From contig BSBM01000361.1 in assembly GCA_027924585.1 (NCBI GenBank), positions 70,244,501 to 70,308,500 of the forward strand: DNA of 64,000 nucleotides. The letters run 5' to 3'. Both the position numbers and the translations under genes were made by a program. Each line of letters starts with the position of its first letter. Position 1 is the stretch's first letter. Under the pieces are notes generated by a model. The model saw only the letters and a list, made by a program, of their open reading frames with translations, searched no databases and was not told the DNA's origin. Positions 24,374 to 34,442 of this stretch are shown here, piece by piece. Source of the DNA: Larix kaempferi (Eukaryota; Streptophyta; Pinopsida; Pinales; Pinaceae).

Positions 24374-25403
24374 TAATGCACCCCAAAGCATGAAGCTGTT
24401 TAAAGATTGGACAGGTGATATGCTTTGATAAAAGGAATGGCAATGGAATTGTCGGATGAAGGACACTGCTGTAGTACAACTGACTTCGAGTACACAGTCC
24501 CACTTGAATCACAACATGGCTACCAACCAATACAATGCAGATCCATGGTAGTAATGACCGACTGAGCACAATCATGGCTACTAGACACAAGCGTAGATCC
24601 ATGATGAGATGATAACACATCCACGACCAATACAAATGTGGATCCGTGTAATATGACTCATTACAAACTCCATCGCAACCTAGGTAAAACATGACTCCCT
24701 AGGGTCTTCAAGCTGAACCCACAATGACACGAATCTATCCATGTGATTACAAATGTCTTGATGTTGAACATGGTAGAAACCACTTGATTACTGGTCATTG
24801 TAAACCGTTAACGAGCATGAGGGAGATCACCATTGATGTCAATGATTCCCAAGGTATCACAGTACATATCATCAAGCGTGAATAAATGAGTTGAGGTCGA
24901 ACGCAAGATGAAATCTTTCAATCAAGAGTCAATGATATAAACTCATGTTAAAAGCGAGGTAACCTTTCATTGAGGCATGCAGGACCAAGGTACTTGATTG
25001 GTTTCTAGATCCAATCCTCGGATGATGAGTTGAAGTCGACAAGGATGAATCTATCGAAGGAGGGCCATGAGGTGTCCCCCCATCAATCGACACAAAATAC
25101 GACAAAAATGTATAGAGTAGATCGGATGGTATAGTAATATGCAAGACTGACTTAGAGTAGACCGACATGGTGGCGGGTGTACTGACTGCAGATGATAAAT
25201 GACGAACATATTCTTGAACATGGGCATGGCATGACTTGGCAGTATTGACATGATGAGTATGACACAAATTCCTAATGTGACTGAAGATGGAAGCTTTCTT
25301 TGAATGACTCAAAGGAGTAACAAGACTCAGGAAGTAAGTGGAACTCGAGGACAAACATATGATCCAAGCATTGTATGCAAATGCAGATGAGTGCCATGTT
25401 CAA
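24374..25403. other. Non-coding spacer
   Basis: No gene supported. A phrase of the form ACCAATACAA-TG-GATCC-TG repeats around 24,525 and 24,630. Frames on the minus strand lack any recognised motif. Confidence 0.35.
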
Positions 25404-26091
25404 TGTTAATTTTTCAGAATTTACTTCAATCTAATCTAGGATCTTAACTGAGAGTACAAAATGTACAACATATCTACAACATATCAATCATGGACACAAT
25501 AATGCAAGCACACAAGAGACACAGAGTTTACTTGGGGAAAACCATAAAGGTGAAAAACCCCAATAACTTCCTCAAAGATAGATAGAGCAATGATACAACC
25601 CAAGCATAAGAGATAGACATCTCCTAGCAACAGCTTCTCCTCCTCCACAAGTGCGCCACTCTCCCAAGAGTGTGGGAGAGAATAGAATGATCAAATAGAG
25701 TGCCTCCCACGGTCTATTTATATTGACTTGACTTGCCTAATAACCTTTACTAGGTCGACCTTAACTTAACCACATAACATAATGTTGACTGGGCCGACAC
25801 CCAATAGGGTGGTCTAATAACCCTTTGACTCACATGGCCGGCCCCCAATAGGGTGGTCTAATAACCCTTCGACCCACATGACTTATACACGGCCGACCCC
25901 AACAAGGTGGTCTAATAACCCATCAAGTATAAGTTATGACACTTACAATATAAATAACGACACTTCCGTATAGAGGAATAATAACATCTCTATAGGAATA
26001 CAAACACTTATGTATAGAGGAATAATACCATCTCTATAGGAGTACAATATACATATACGAAATACATTCTGAAGTTACATATACATCAACA
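25404..26091 (-). repeat. 3' LTR of the minus-strand copia-type element
   Basis: On the minus strand starts TGTTGATGTATATGTAAC and ends AATTAACA. TATA box on the minus strand is at about 25,715-25,722. It contains three spaced copies of GGTGGTCTAATAACCC (plus strand 25,808, 25,852, 25,906). Matches 31,879-32,567 in the same orientation. Confidence 0.9.
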
Positions 26092-26100
26092 CTCCCTCTT
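26092..26100 (-). other. Polypurine tract
   Basis: Plus strand CTCCCTCTT, i.e. AAGAGGGAG on the minus strand, directly upstream of the 3' LTR. The identical tract sits at 61,420-61,428 in the plus-strand relative. Primes plus-strand DNA synthesis in this element class. Confidence 0.9.
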
Positions 26101-26353
26101 AACTAGGAAGGTATTTCTTGACACATGTCTTCTAGCACAAGTCTTCTTCTCTGGATCATCATCACTGGATAATCGTCATCGAGTCATCGTCATCATCATT
26201 GTTGTTGCTATCTCAATCAATCTTTGAATCTACTCTTCATAGGAAGTTCTACAGAGCCAGTCCTTTTTCATACTAGATGTAGGCCCACCACCTGCAAGTC
26301 TTCATCATCACTGGCCATACTATGGAATCCTCGGGACTTATTACGTGCATCAC

Positions 26354-26865
26354 AAAACCTTGAAAGAGCATCCCAGGATGTTACGGGTACACAACTCCAA
26401 CCTGTAGGATCTCCCAGGGCGCTATTACATGTGACCCCACCACAAAACCTCGAAAGAGCATCCCAGGATGTTACGGGTACACAACTCCAACCTGTAGGAT
26501 CTCCCAGGGCACAAATTACATGTGGTCACCACAAAACCTCACAAGAGCATCCCAGGATGTTACGGGTACACAACTACGAACTATAGGATCTCCCAGGGCA
26601 CAAATTACATGTAGTCATGGCAAAACCTCGAAAGAGCATCCCAGGATGTTACAGGTACACAACTACGACTTGAAGGATCTCCCAAGGCACTATTATATGC
26701 CATAGGACAAAACCTCGAAAGAGCATCCCAGGATGTTACGGGTACACAACTCCAACCTAAAGGATCTCCTAGGGCGCTATTATATGTCCTCCAAGAGCAA
26801 TGTCTCGAAAGAGCATCCTAGGCTGTTACGGATACACAACTCCGACCTATAGGATCTCCCAGACA
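26354..26865 (-). repeat. Six-copy tandem repeat of 87-90 bp in 3' non-coding region
   Basis: AAAACCT(C/T)GAAAGAGCATCC starts at 26,354, 26,444, 26,533, 26,622, 26,709 and a diverged copy near 26,797. Each unit carries GGTTACGGGTACACAACT-like and GATCTCCCAGGGC text. Two diverged units of the same repeat occur in the plus-strand relative at about 60,985-61,155. Confidence 0.9.
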
Positions 26866-26899
26866 TACTCATCTACACAACCTATTCCACAGCCATAGA

Positions 26900-27440
26900 G
26901 TATCAACCTGATACTCACCATACATCATCCTGATGTACACATGATCATCCTGATCATCAACATTGCATCGTCCTAATGCATGTCATCTGGAGCAACATTC
27001 TGAAGCTCGTCGTCCATGATCATCCTGATCATACAATGCATCCTCCTGATGCATACACAATATCTGCCTGATACATATCATCATACATGATCTACCTAAT
27101 CATACAATGTATCCACCTGATACATATACAAATACATGATCCACCTGATCATATCTAATACATATCAACATACATGATCTACCTGATCATACAATATATC
27201 CACCTGATACATCTATAGATACATACATGATCCAACTAATCATATCCAACATCCATCATGATGCGTACATACATATAAATGATCCAACTAATCATATCCA
27301 ACATCCAACATGATGCGTACATACATATACATATAAATGATTCAATTGATCATATCCAACATCCAACATGATGCATTCATACATATACAGAGTAGTAATT
27401 GGAGCATTCTCTTGATGCTCATTATCAATGATCCTCCTGA
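26900..27440 (-). repeat. Degenerate tandem repeats rich in TGATCATCCTGAT words
   Basis: Words such as CATGATC-ACCTGATCAT and ATCCAACATGATGCGTACAT recur in steps of roughly 35-50 bp. The corresponding region of the relative (59,524-59,830) is a clean 75-bp array, so this is an older or expanded version. Confidence 0.6.
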
Positions 27441-27525
27441 TCATCATAGCATCGTCCTCTTCATATCATCTCATGGTCCACGAAGCACATCCTAGATGCA
27501 CATCATCCAACACTCACACCACTGA

Positions 27526-27720
27526 CATGGGAGAACACATCTACCACCATTCGGGGAAGGCTCTAGCCCTTAATTTTTCACCATGGGAGAACACATCTAC
27601 CACCATGTGAAAAATGACTTCAGCCCTTACATCTACACCATGGGAGAACAAATATACCACCATGTGAGAATGGCACAACAATTACATCATGACCATGGGA
27701 GAACACATCAACCATGTCAG
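27526..27720 (-). repeat. Four-copy 55-57 bp tandem repeat
   Basis: CATGGGAGAACA starts at 27,526, 27,582, 27,639 and 27,694. Reverse complement of the seven-copy 55-bp array at 60,478-60,880 in the related element. Confidence 0.85.
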
Positions 27721-27754
27721 ATAATCTCATGTGCATCTGCATCTTCCAGACTCA

Positions 27755-28018
27755 TCACTTCCCTTTGGAAGGAATCTCGATCTGAAGTGCACCAAACCCC
27801 TCTCTGACGTACTTGAACTTCACTATGGCTAGTGGCTTCGTCAATACATCTGCAACCTGCTCATCCATCGCAACATACTCTGCTTCAGCTGTACTCAGTG
27901 CTATGTAGGACTGCTTCCTGCTAAACCAAGAAATCACACCTGATCCCATACTGAAGCAGCACCCAGGAGTACTCTTCTTATTTGCAGCACTACCTGCCCA
28001 ATATGAATCAACATAACC
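27755..28018 (-). pseudogene. Ty1/copia RNase H remnant
   Basis: Minus-strand reading downstream of the RT stop: G-Y-V-D-S then W-A-G-S-A-A, M-G-S-G-V-I-S-W-F-S-R-K-Q and T-A-E-A-E-Y-V-A, then abruptly M-D-E-Q-V-A-D-V-L-T-K-P-L. Compared with the plus-strand relative, about 70-80 residues between A-E-Y-V-A and M-D-E-Q are deleted, removing the C-D-N-Q-S block with its catalytic Asp. The final stop follows S-K-G-K near 27,755. Dead RNase H, still clearly copia-like by the V-A-D-V-L-T-K-P ending. Confidence 0.85.
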
Positions 28019-28990
28019 CTAGAGGTTAAACTTTTGGTTCGCATCATACTTGAGCCCATAATCAACCGTACCCTTCAGGTACCTCAGAATATGCTTTATA
28101 GCAACCAAGTGAACACTCCTCGGATCCGTCAGGAACTGGCTCAATGTGTTCACTGCAAAGAAAATATCTGGCCTCATGTTCATTAGGTACATCAAGGACC
28201 CAATCATCTGATGATACATAGTGACATCAATCGGATCACATGAAGCATCACACAAAAGCTTCAGGTTCGATGCCATAGGTGTGGCCATGGTCTTGCAGTC
28301 CATTATCCCAAACCTATTCAGGATCTCTATTGCATACTTCCCTTGTCCAAGGAAGATTCCATCTACACTCTGCCACACCTCCATGCCTAGAAAGTAGTGC
28401 ATCATCCCTAAGTCCTTTATCTCGAACTCGGCAGTAAGCTTCCGCTGCGTGTCGGAAATCAATCTATCCTCACCTATAACAAACAGGTTATCCGCATACA
28501 AAAGTAGTATCACTGGATTTCCTTCCTCAACCTTGTAGTAAAGGTTGGAATCTGTTTTACTCTTGGTAAATCCCAAACTGGATAGAAAGCTTTCTATCCT
28601 ACCATACCAAGTTCTGCACATATATGACTTCCCGTCATGTGTCTCAAAACCAAGTGGCTGCTCCACATACACTTCTTCTTCAACTACACCATTCAAGAAA
28701 GCTGTCTTGAAATCCATCTGGTGTATCTTCCACTTCATCACTGCAACCAGATCAAGTACTGATCTAATGGAAGTGTATCTGGATACAGAAGCAAAAGTCT
28801 CTATGCTACCACCTGCAGCATGCTTGATCTTGTAGATCCTCTTGGAAGTCACTACAGACTCCCCTTCAGGTCTTGGGACTGCATCCCAAACATCTTCATG
28901 ATCGACTGGTACTCCTCGATCATGGCATTCTTTCCAGATCTGGGGAACTTCAAAATTTTCAATAGATAAATTTGTTGCTGAACAAATGTT
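28019..28990 (-). pseudogene. Ty1/copia reverse transcriptase fragment
   Basis: The RT copies element RNA into cDNA. The open frame of 277 codons reads from 28,852 down to 28,019. Visible blocks are R-Y-T-S-I-R, H-Q-M-D-F-K-T-A-F-L-N-G (first catalytic Asp present), E-Q-P-L-G-F-E, K-I-x-x-S-I-E, L-L-L-Y-A-D-N, D-L-G-M-M-H-Y-F-L-G-M-E and I-G-S-L-M-Y-L. The catalytic Y-x-D-D box reads Y-A-D-N, so one active-site Asp is lost. Two short internal gaps are apparent against the family pattern: one before R-Y-T-S-I-R, one before W-Y-G-R-I. The upstream part to about 28,990 continues in broken frames and begins just after a conserved AG acceptor-like site at 29,029-29,030. No integrase precedes it. 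Confidence 0.9.
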
Positions 28991-29029
28991 GTAGTCCTTC
29001 TTTTGTAGGTGATGGTATACGATCTTTCC

Positions 29030-31866
29030 TACACAACAAGTTAAATTGCATGATTAGAAAACATCTCATAGTTTTCAGAACAATTTTTTTTTTTTTACAC
29101 ATAAAGAAATATGTCATACAGTCATGCAATTATCTTAGCCAATGCTTCAATACAACATTTATCCATATCTCGTAACTTTCTAGATGCCTTCCAATCTCTA
29201 CCAGAACATTGTTAAGAGTGCGCACAACTCTCAACATGTCAGCAAAGAGGTTTCATTCTAGATGAGTAGCAATATACAGTGCCATAGGCCACTTACCCAT
29301 GTATATTAGTAGTATAATGTTCATCAATGCAACTATTCTAATATGCATAATACACAACCTAATTTTAGGAACATCAGTATATGCATTATTTAATAGTATT
29401 ATTTAAACAATAAAATATGCAAGGAATGATAATTCAAATACTTATCTTTGTTTGTTTGTTGGGTTGATTCCCTCTCAGTCTTTGCTTCTTTTCTGCAACT
29501 CCATTCCGATGTGGATTGTTAGAAGTGTTCAACTCCCTTTGAATATTTGCATCCTTGCAGAAACTACTGAAGTGTGCTCCTTCTTGATCTTTTCTTTCTT
29601 GCAGGAACAACTGGAGTGTGCTCCCTCTTGATCTTTGCTTCCTTGCAAGAACAACTAGAGTGTGCTCCCTCTTGATCTTTGCTTCCTTGCAGGAACAACT
29701 GGAGTGTGCTCCCTCTTGATCTTTGCTTCCTGGATTACATGTCCTTGAACTTATATCCATCCTTAATCACTATGGATGCTTATTAGTATCATCATCATGT
29801 TATCCTCCAGGTCTCATATATAATCACACATTTATTAGTATAATCTTAATGTTATCAAAACACAATAATCTTAAACATGTATAGTCATGATCATTTTAAA
29901 CACATATAATAAACATTAGTATTCAAGGTTTCAGGGAAGTCTTCTTTTACTCCTGCATATTCTTATTTGATCATAGGACTCTTCTGGTTAGTTAAATCAT
30001 AAATCAAGATAAGAGACATAATATGCATAAACCCTTGATTACTTACATTTCTAACTTTATAAATAAACATAACCAATCATACCAAGTATACTTATATAAG
30101 GGATCCTAAGACAAGGTAGGATTCTAACTTGATATAGGAAAAACATACCTGGATTGGTATGTTATCTAGTTATGTCTAACATACCCACATGATGTCTTCT
30201 TGTTCTCTTCAATGACTTGTGCTAGTAACCTACATATCTCATAGGTTAACCATTATAGAACCAAGTTATACATACCTCGCAAATAGATCTTCTAAGTGAT
30301 TCATGACAATGGATGAATCTTTGTCCTCATGTCATCATGATCATATGTTCTTGAACTAGAACATAATTTGTCTTTCTTGGTGTACCTTTCATGTTAGTGG
30401 ACAACATAAACCTCATACAACACCCTAATGCATTGGTACAATCATAAGTGTCAAGACCCTAATCAATGAATATCTTCTATCATGCATTCATAATTTTATT
30501 AAAGTGATACGACAAGTCTAAATTTAATCAAGATTGTACTAACCGTAATAACATGAAGACAAACATACCATAAACTTAATCATGAACAAATCTTGAAACA
30601 TACCTGGATGAGTAATACCTGTCGAGATTGCTTGTAATCTTCTTATGTAAGGCCTTAGCCTCATCTCCCTCTAAAACATGAATTTCTTCACTTATGCAGG
30701 TGACCAATCCAATCCACTTGATTTGCAGGAACTGGATTTGGAGCTGGATTAGGGTTTGTCAGAGAAACCTTAAAAATTAAAACTTTGAATTTCAAACTTT
30801 CAAAAATATAGAAATATGCGCCTTGATGAGTTGATCAAGCTAGTATACTCATAATTTGAAAACTGCAAAGTTTCACCACTCAAATTTGCGTTTGAAACTT
30901 CTAGATTCACTAGACATGACTGCGAACTAGGGTTTGATAAATCCCACACTTCTACCCAATCAAAAGGTTCGATCCGAAGCTCTAAGCTTCTATTTTTCTG
31001 TGGAGCTTCCAGTCGTGGTCACAGATTTAAAAAATTTCCATTTTTGCAGAAGCCCTAATTTTCCACTTTTCCGATCAAAGTCCCGAACTAGGGTCTGATC
31101 AAGCCTGGCCTTCTTCCCATCCAAAAATTCTGATCTTGGTATCTAAATTTCAGTTTTGATGAGTAGTATTCAGTCGTAGTCTCCAATTACAAAAATTTTG
31201 TCCGAAACCCAAAATTCTGGAAGCCATGAATGAAGGTGCTAAAAAATAATTCTGTTTTGACAAAAATATGTACCTGATTGTTTCTAGTGTAACTCCATAC
31301 TTTTTGATCCACAGGGTGCAAATTTTTTTTTCGTGATAGCCCAACCAGTGATATTTCCAACCCCATAGGTCTAACATCAAATGGATTCTCTGAGAGAGAG
31401 TTTGGCAAAGTGTCGCAACGTGACCTGTTTATGGGAAAAAACAGGAGAGCAAACTTGTACTGCATGCCACGTGTCACTGGTTTAGTTTCGAACTCTGAAA
31501 ATGTTCCCTGAGAAAGAACAGTCCATGCACTACGTGTCACATTTTACAAAATTTCATTTGGAGCTTCCTAGCCCAAGTTATGACCTTTTCTCCAAGGTCA
31601 CCTGATTATGACTGAGATCTGGAAGAGGCAGAAATCCTATATTCTACAGATCATAAATCACAAAGTGCAATGAATTAGAGGTTTTCCTTTGGACACAAGG
31701 TACATGGGGATCTTAGCTTCGTTTTGTATGATTTTCAGATCCTAAAACCTTGCCTAAATTTATTTATAGGGAAATTTCTATGATGATTGGTTTTTTCTAT
31801 ATCAAGCCCTAGCTTCGCAATTGCAACAAGTGTCATACATGCCATACCATGCCTTCTTTCAGGCTA
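29030..31866 (-). other. Long intron-like leader of the copia-type element
   Basis: Between PBS and RT there is no gag or integrase coding region. On the minus strand three AGGTATGT donor-like sites occur (plus-strand ACATACCT at 30,598-30,605, 30,270-30,277 and 30,143-30,150), and an AG|GAAAG acceptor-like site lies at 29,024-29,030. The same sites with similar spacing exist in the plus-strand relative (56,852, 57,163, 57,288 and 58,228). This suggests a spliced leader or captured multi-exon gene fragment. The source gene is not recognisable to me. Confidence 0.5.
29570..29735 (-). repeat. Four-copy 44-bp tandem repeat in the leader
   Basis: TTGATCTTT starts near 29,584, 29,628, 29,672 and 29,716 with CTTGCAGGAACAACTGGAG-like text between. 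On the minus strand the unit carries AAGATCAAGAGGGAGCAC. Two units of the same repeat are present at about 57,691-57,780 in the relative. The array is open in one minus-strand frame (29,434-29,760) but repeats do not keep one frame, so I do not call a protein. Confidence 0.85.
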
Positions 31867-31878
31867 GCTCTGATATCA
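31867..31878 (-). other. Primer binding site (tRNA-iMet type)
   Basis: Minus strand TGATATCAGAGC directly after the 5' LTR end, one mismatch from TGGTATCAGAGC, the complement of the initiator tRNA-Met 3' end used by most plant copia elements. Confidence 0.9.
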
Positions 31879-32567
31879 TGTTAATTTTTCAGAATTTACT
31901 TCAATCCGATCTAGGATCTTAACTGAGAGAAAAACATGTACATGATATCTACAGCATATCAATCATGGACACAATAACGCAAGCACACAAGAGACACAAA
32001 GTTTACTTGGGGAAAACCATAAAGGTGAAAAACCCCAATAACTTCCTCAAAGATAGATAGAGCAATGATACAACCCAAGCATAAGAGATAGACATATCCT
32101 AGCAGTAGCTTCTCCTCCTCCACAAGTGCGCCACTCTCTCGATAGTGTGAGAGAGCATAGAATGATCAAATAGAGTGCCTCCCGCACTCTATTTATACTT
32201 GACTTGACTTGCCTAATAACCTTTACTAGGTCGGTCTTAACTTAACCACATAACATAATGCTGACTGGGCCGACACCCAATAGGGTGGTCTAATAACCCT
32301 TTGACCCATATGGCCGACCCCCAATAGGGTGGTCTAATAACCCTTCAACCCACATGACTTATACAGGGCCGACCCTAACAAGGTGGTCTAATAACCCATC
32401 ACGTATAAGTTACGACACTTACAATATAAATAACGACACTTCCATATAGAGGAATAATAACATCTCTATAGGAATACAAACACTTCCGTATAGAAGAATA
32501 ATACTATCTCTATAGGAGTACAATATACATATATGAAATACATTCCGAAGTTACATATACATCAACA
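31879..32567 (-). repeat. 5' LTR of the minus-strand copia-type element
   Basis: Direct repeat of 25,404-26,091. On the minus strand it begins TGTTGATG at 32,567 and ends AACA at 31,879, next to the PBS. TATA box on the minus strand is near 32,188-32,195. Also contains three GGTGGTCTAATAACCC-type units. Confidence 0.9.
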
Positions 32568-34415
32568 TTTAAGAATGACTATGTACTGCCACTAACAAGG
32601 TACATAACACAAAATCTTTCCTTTTTCCCCATCATGAACGATGCGCGCCTCATGTGTTTTTTATGAGCTTGATGAGGGTAACCAGATGCTCAGTATAGCT
32701 CATCTCATAGATGAGTCCATTACCAAATATTTTTCGAACCTGAGATAGGAGGGGTTTATCCCATGGCGGGCCCTTCAATGTAAGAGTTTAACGAGTCCAT
32801 AGAAGGTAAACTCGGCCGTGATTTCATGTTTAGAGAGTCTGAAAAGAACTAAAGAAAAATCCAACGGTCCTTTTTTGTAAAGTTAGCCTCATCGCCCAAA
32901 AAAGGGTAAAACAATGCGGGAGAGGACTCTTCCAGTCATGATTGGCTGGAGTATACCTTTTTCGTAACTAGTGCCCCCTTGTCTGAAAAAGGGGTAAACT
33001 ATCACCAGGAAGACGACCATTCAAATTCTTTTACAAGTGTGAATGCGACAAGTTTGCTTGGCAATATTTTCATATTTCGAGAGCCTGAAAAGAGCTTAAA
33101 GGTAGACTCCGGGGGGTTCCTTTTCCATAGGAGTTTAATGAGCCTGAAAAAGTGATAAATAGTAACTCAGTAACGTATTCTCATAGTTTCAAGAACATGA
33201 AAAAGAACAAAGAGTAAGCTCATTAATTGCAATCTATGAAAAAATGGATAAACGACAAAAAAAATCTCAAGGGGTGTTGATACCTAAGATGACCATTCCA
33301 ATATGAAAATGGCGTAGAAAGGCACTTCACAACTCCTCCACACTCAGCAACTAGGTCAAATAGTTAATCGAACATTCAAATACAATAAAATTGATCCAAA
33401 CTATAGCAAATGGTGTAACGGCATCAAATATTTGGAAAAGGAATATTCCATTTGTTTTATAAATAGAAATAAAAACCAAATATAGTCACCATTGTTCTAT
33501 TTGCCAAATTTGGGAGGAATAGTTCCATTTGCTGCAAGATCTTCACTTGTCGATTTCGGGAGCTACGATCAGCCATTTCACCTGTCGTTAGGAACAGGTA
33601 ACCCTAAACTTCAGCAAGCAAAATCATAGTGGTTTACAATTGTTGACACTATATTTGAAAATACTCAAACCCTAAAAATTTGTCAAAAAATATCCCAAAA
33701 GAAGTGAAGTTATTACAAATGGGTTGAAGTAAGGGTTCATAATACAAAGACAACAAGAAAAAACCCACATATGCAAAATCCAAAAGTGAATTATTGAAGA
33801 GGTTAAGTCTTGGTCAAGTTTCAATGGCGGAGATGACAATAGTAGAGATCAACGGCCGTGATAGTTTCTCGCACCGCCAAAAGGATCGTTTGCAAACATT
33901 AGTGAGTGGTTGCGGACTTAATACCACCAGATATGTGTCACAATTTCATTAATCCACATCAACGTGATAGTGGTATCACAAACCACCACAATGCCATGTG
34001 GGACCACCAAAGGATAAGGCGCGGCAGGGCATAGCACATGGCAAGATAATAAGCGGTGGTCCATAGCATGTGGCAGGTGGAGAAGGCATAAAGGAATATG
34101 CCACATGTTGATATTAATCGGAGGGACAATATACATTGGGACAAAATCGACGGCCAAAATTCATCTACATCAGGAAAAGTGCGCACTCATTAGAAGAAAG
34201 AGCGGTCGTGGAGATTAAACCACTCTAACAGGTGTTAGCAAATGGTTGATCCGCACATGGTAAAAACCAGAGAAGAAAACCGTTATTGGGATTGCGGATA
34301 CTACCATGGGAAATAAAGAGACGCAAGATCTAATGGCTCAAATCAAAAGGCTCATGATCAACAGTTAGATATAAAGTACATTCGGAAAGCTGCCAGAAAG
34401 TTAAGAAAAAAGGCT
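32568..34415. other. Non-coding DNA with degenerate repeats
   Basis: No gene supported. From about 32,820 to 33,230 phrases like GAGCCTGAAAA-GA-C-AAA-GTAAACTC recur four times with strong divergence. 33,918-34,186 shows CCACC/GGTGG-rich text without a motif. Possible promoter region for the long ORF that follows. Confidence 0.35.
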
Positions 34416-34424
34416 TATATAAAA
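34416..34424 (+). promoter_or_regulatory. TATA box candidate for the long coiled-coil ORF
   Basis: TATATAAAA, a near-consensus plant TATA box, about 30 bases before coding-like sequence that leads into the 913-codon ORF. No other promoter element was identified. Confidence 0.45.
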
Positions 34425-34442
34425 CAAAAGGGTTTCAAATAA

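Larger units (their letters stand above)
25404..32567 (-). mobile_element. Non-autonomous Ty1/copia-type retrotransposon, complete ends
   Basis: A whole element of about 7.16 kb bounded by 688-689 bp LTRs (25,404-26,091 and 31,879-32,567). It has a PBS matching initiator tRNA-Met next to the 5' LTR and a purine tract next to the 3' LTR. Flanks read TTCAA (25,399-25,403) and TTTAA (32,568-32,572), a 5-bp target-site duplication with one mismatch. Order on the minus strand: 5' LTR, about 2.9 kb leader with conserved splice-like sites, 44-bp repeats, fragment of RT, fragment of RNase H, 56-bp and 88-bp repeats, PPT, 3' LTR. Gag, protease and integrase are absent. It must have been moved by proteins supplied in trans. 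A related element lies in the opposite orientation at 54,909-62,037. Confidence 0.85.

Noticed and set aside
26224-26705. Plus-strand frame with a repeated peptide (E-R-A-S-Q-D-V-T-G-T-Q-L)
   Set aside because: It is only the translation of the 88-bp 3' non-coding array read on the wrong strand; frames shift between units and no motif is present.
26354-26865. Possible CRISPR-like array
   Set aside because: Contiguous tandem repeats with no unique spacers, in plant retroelement DNA.
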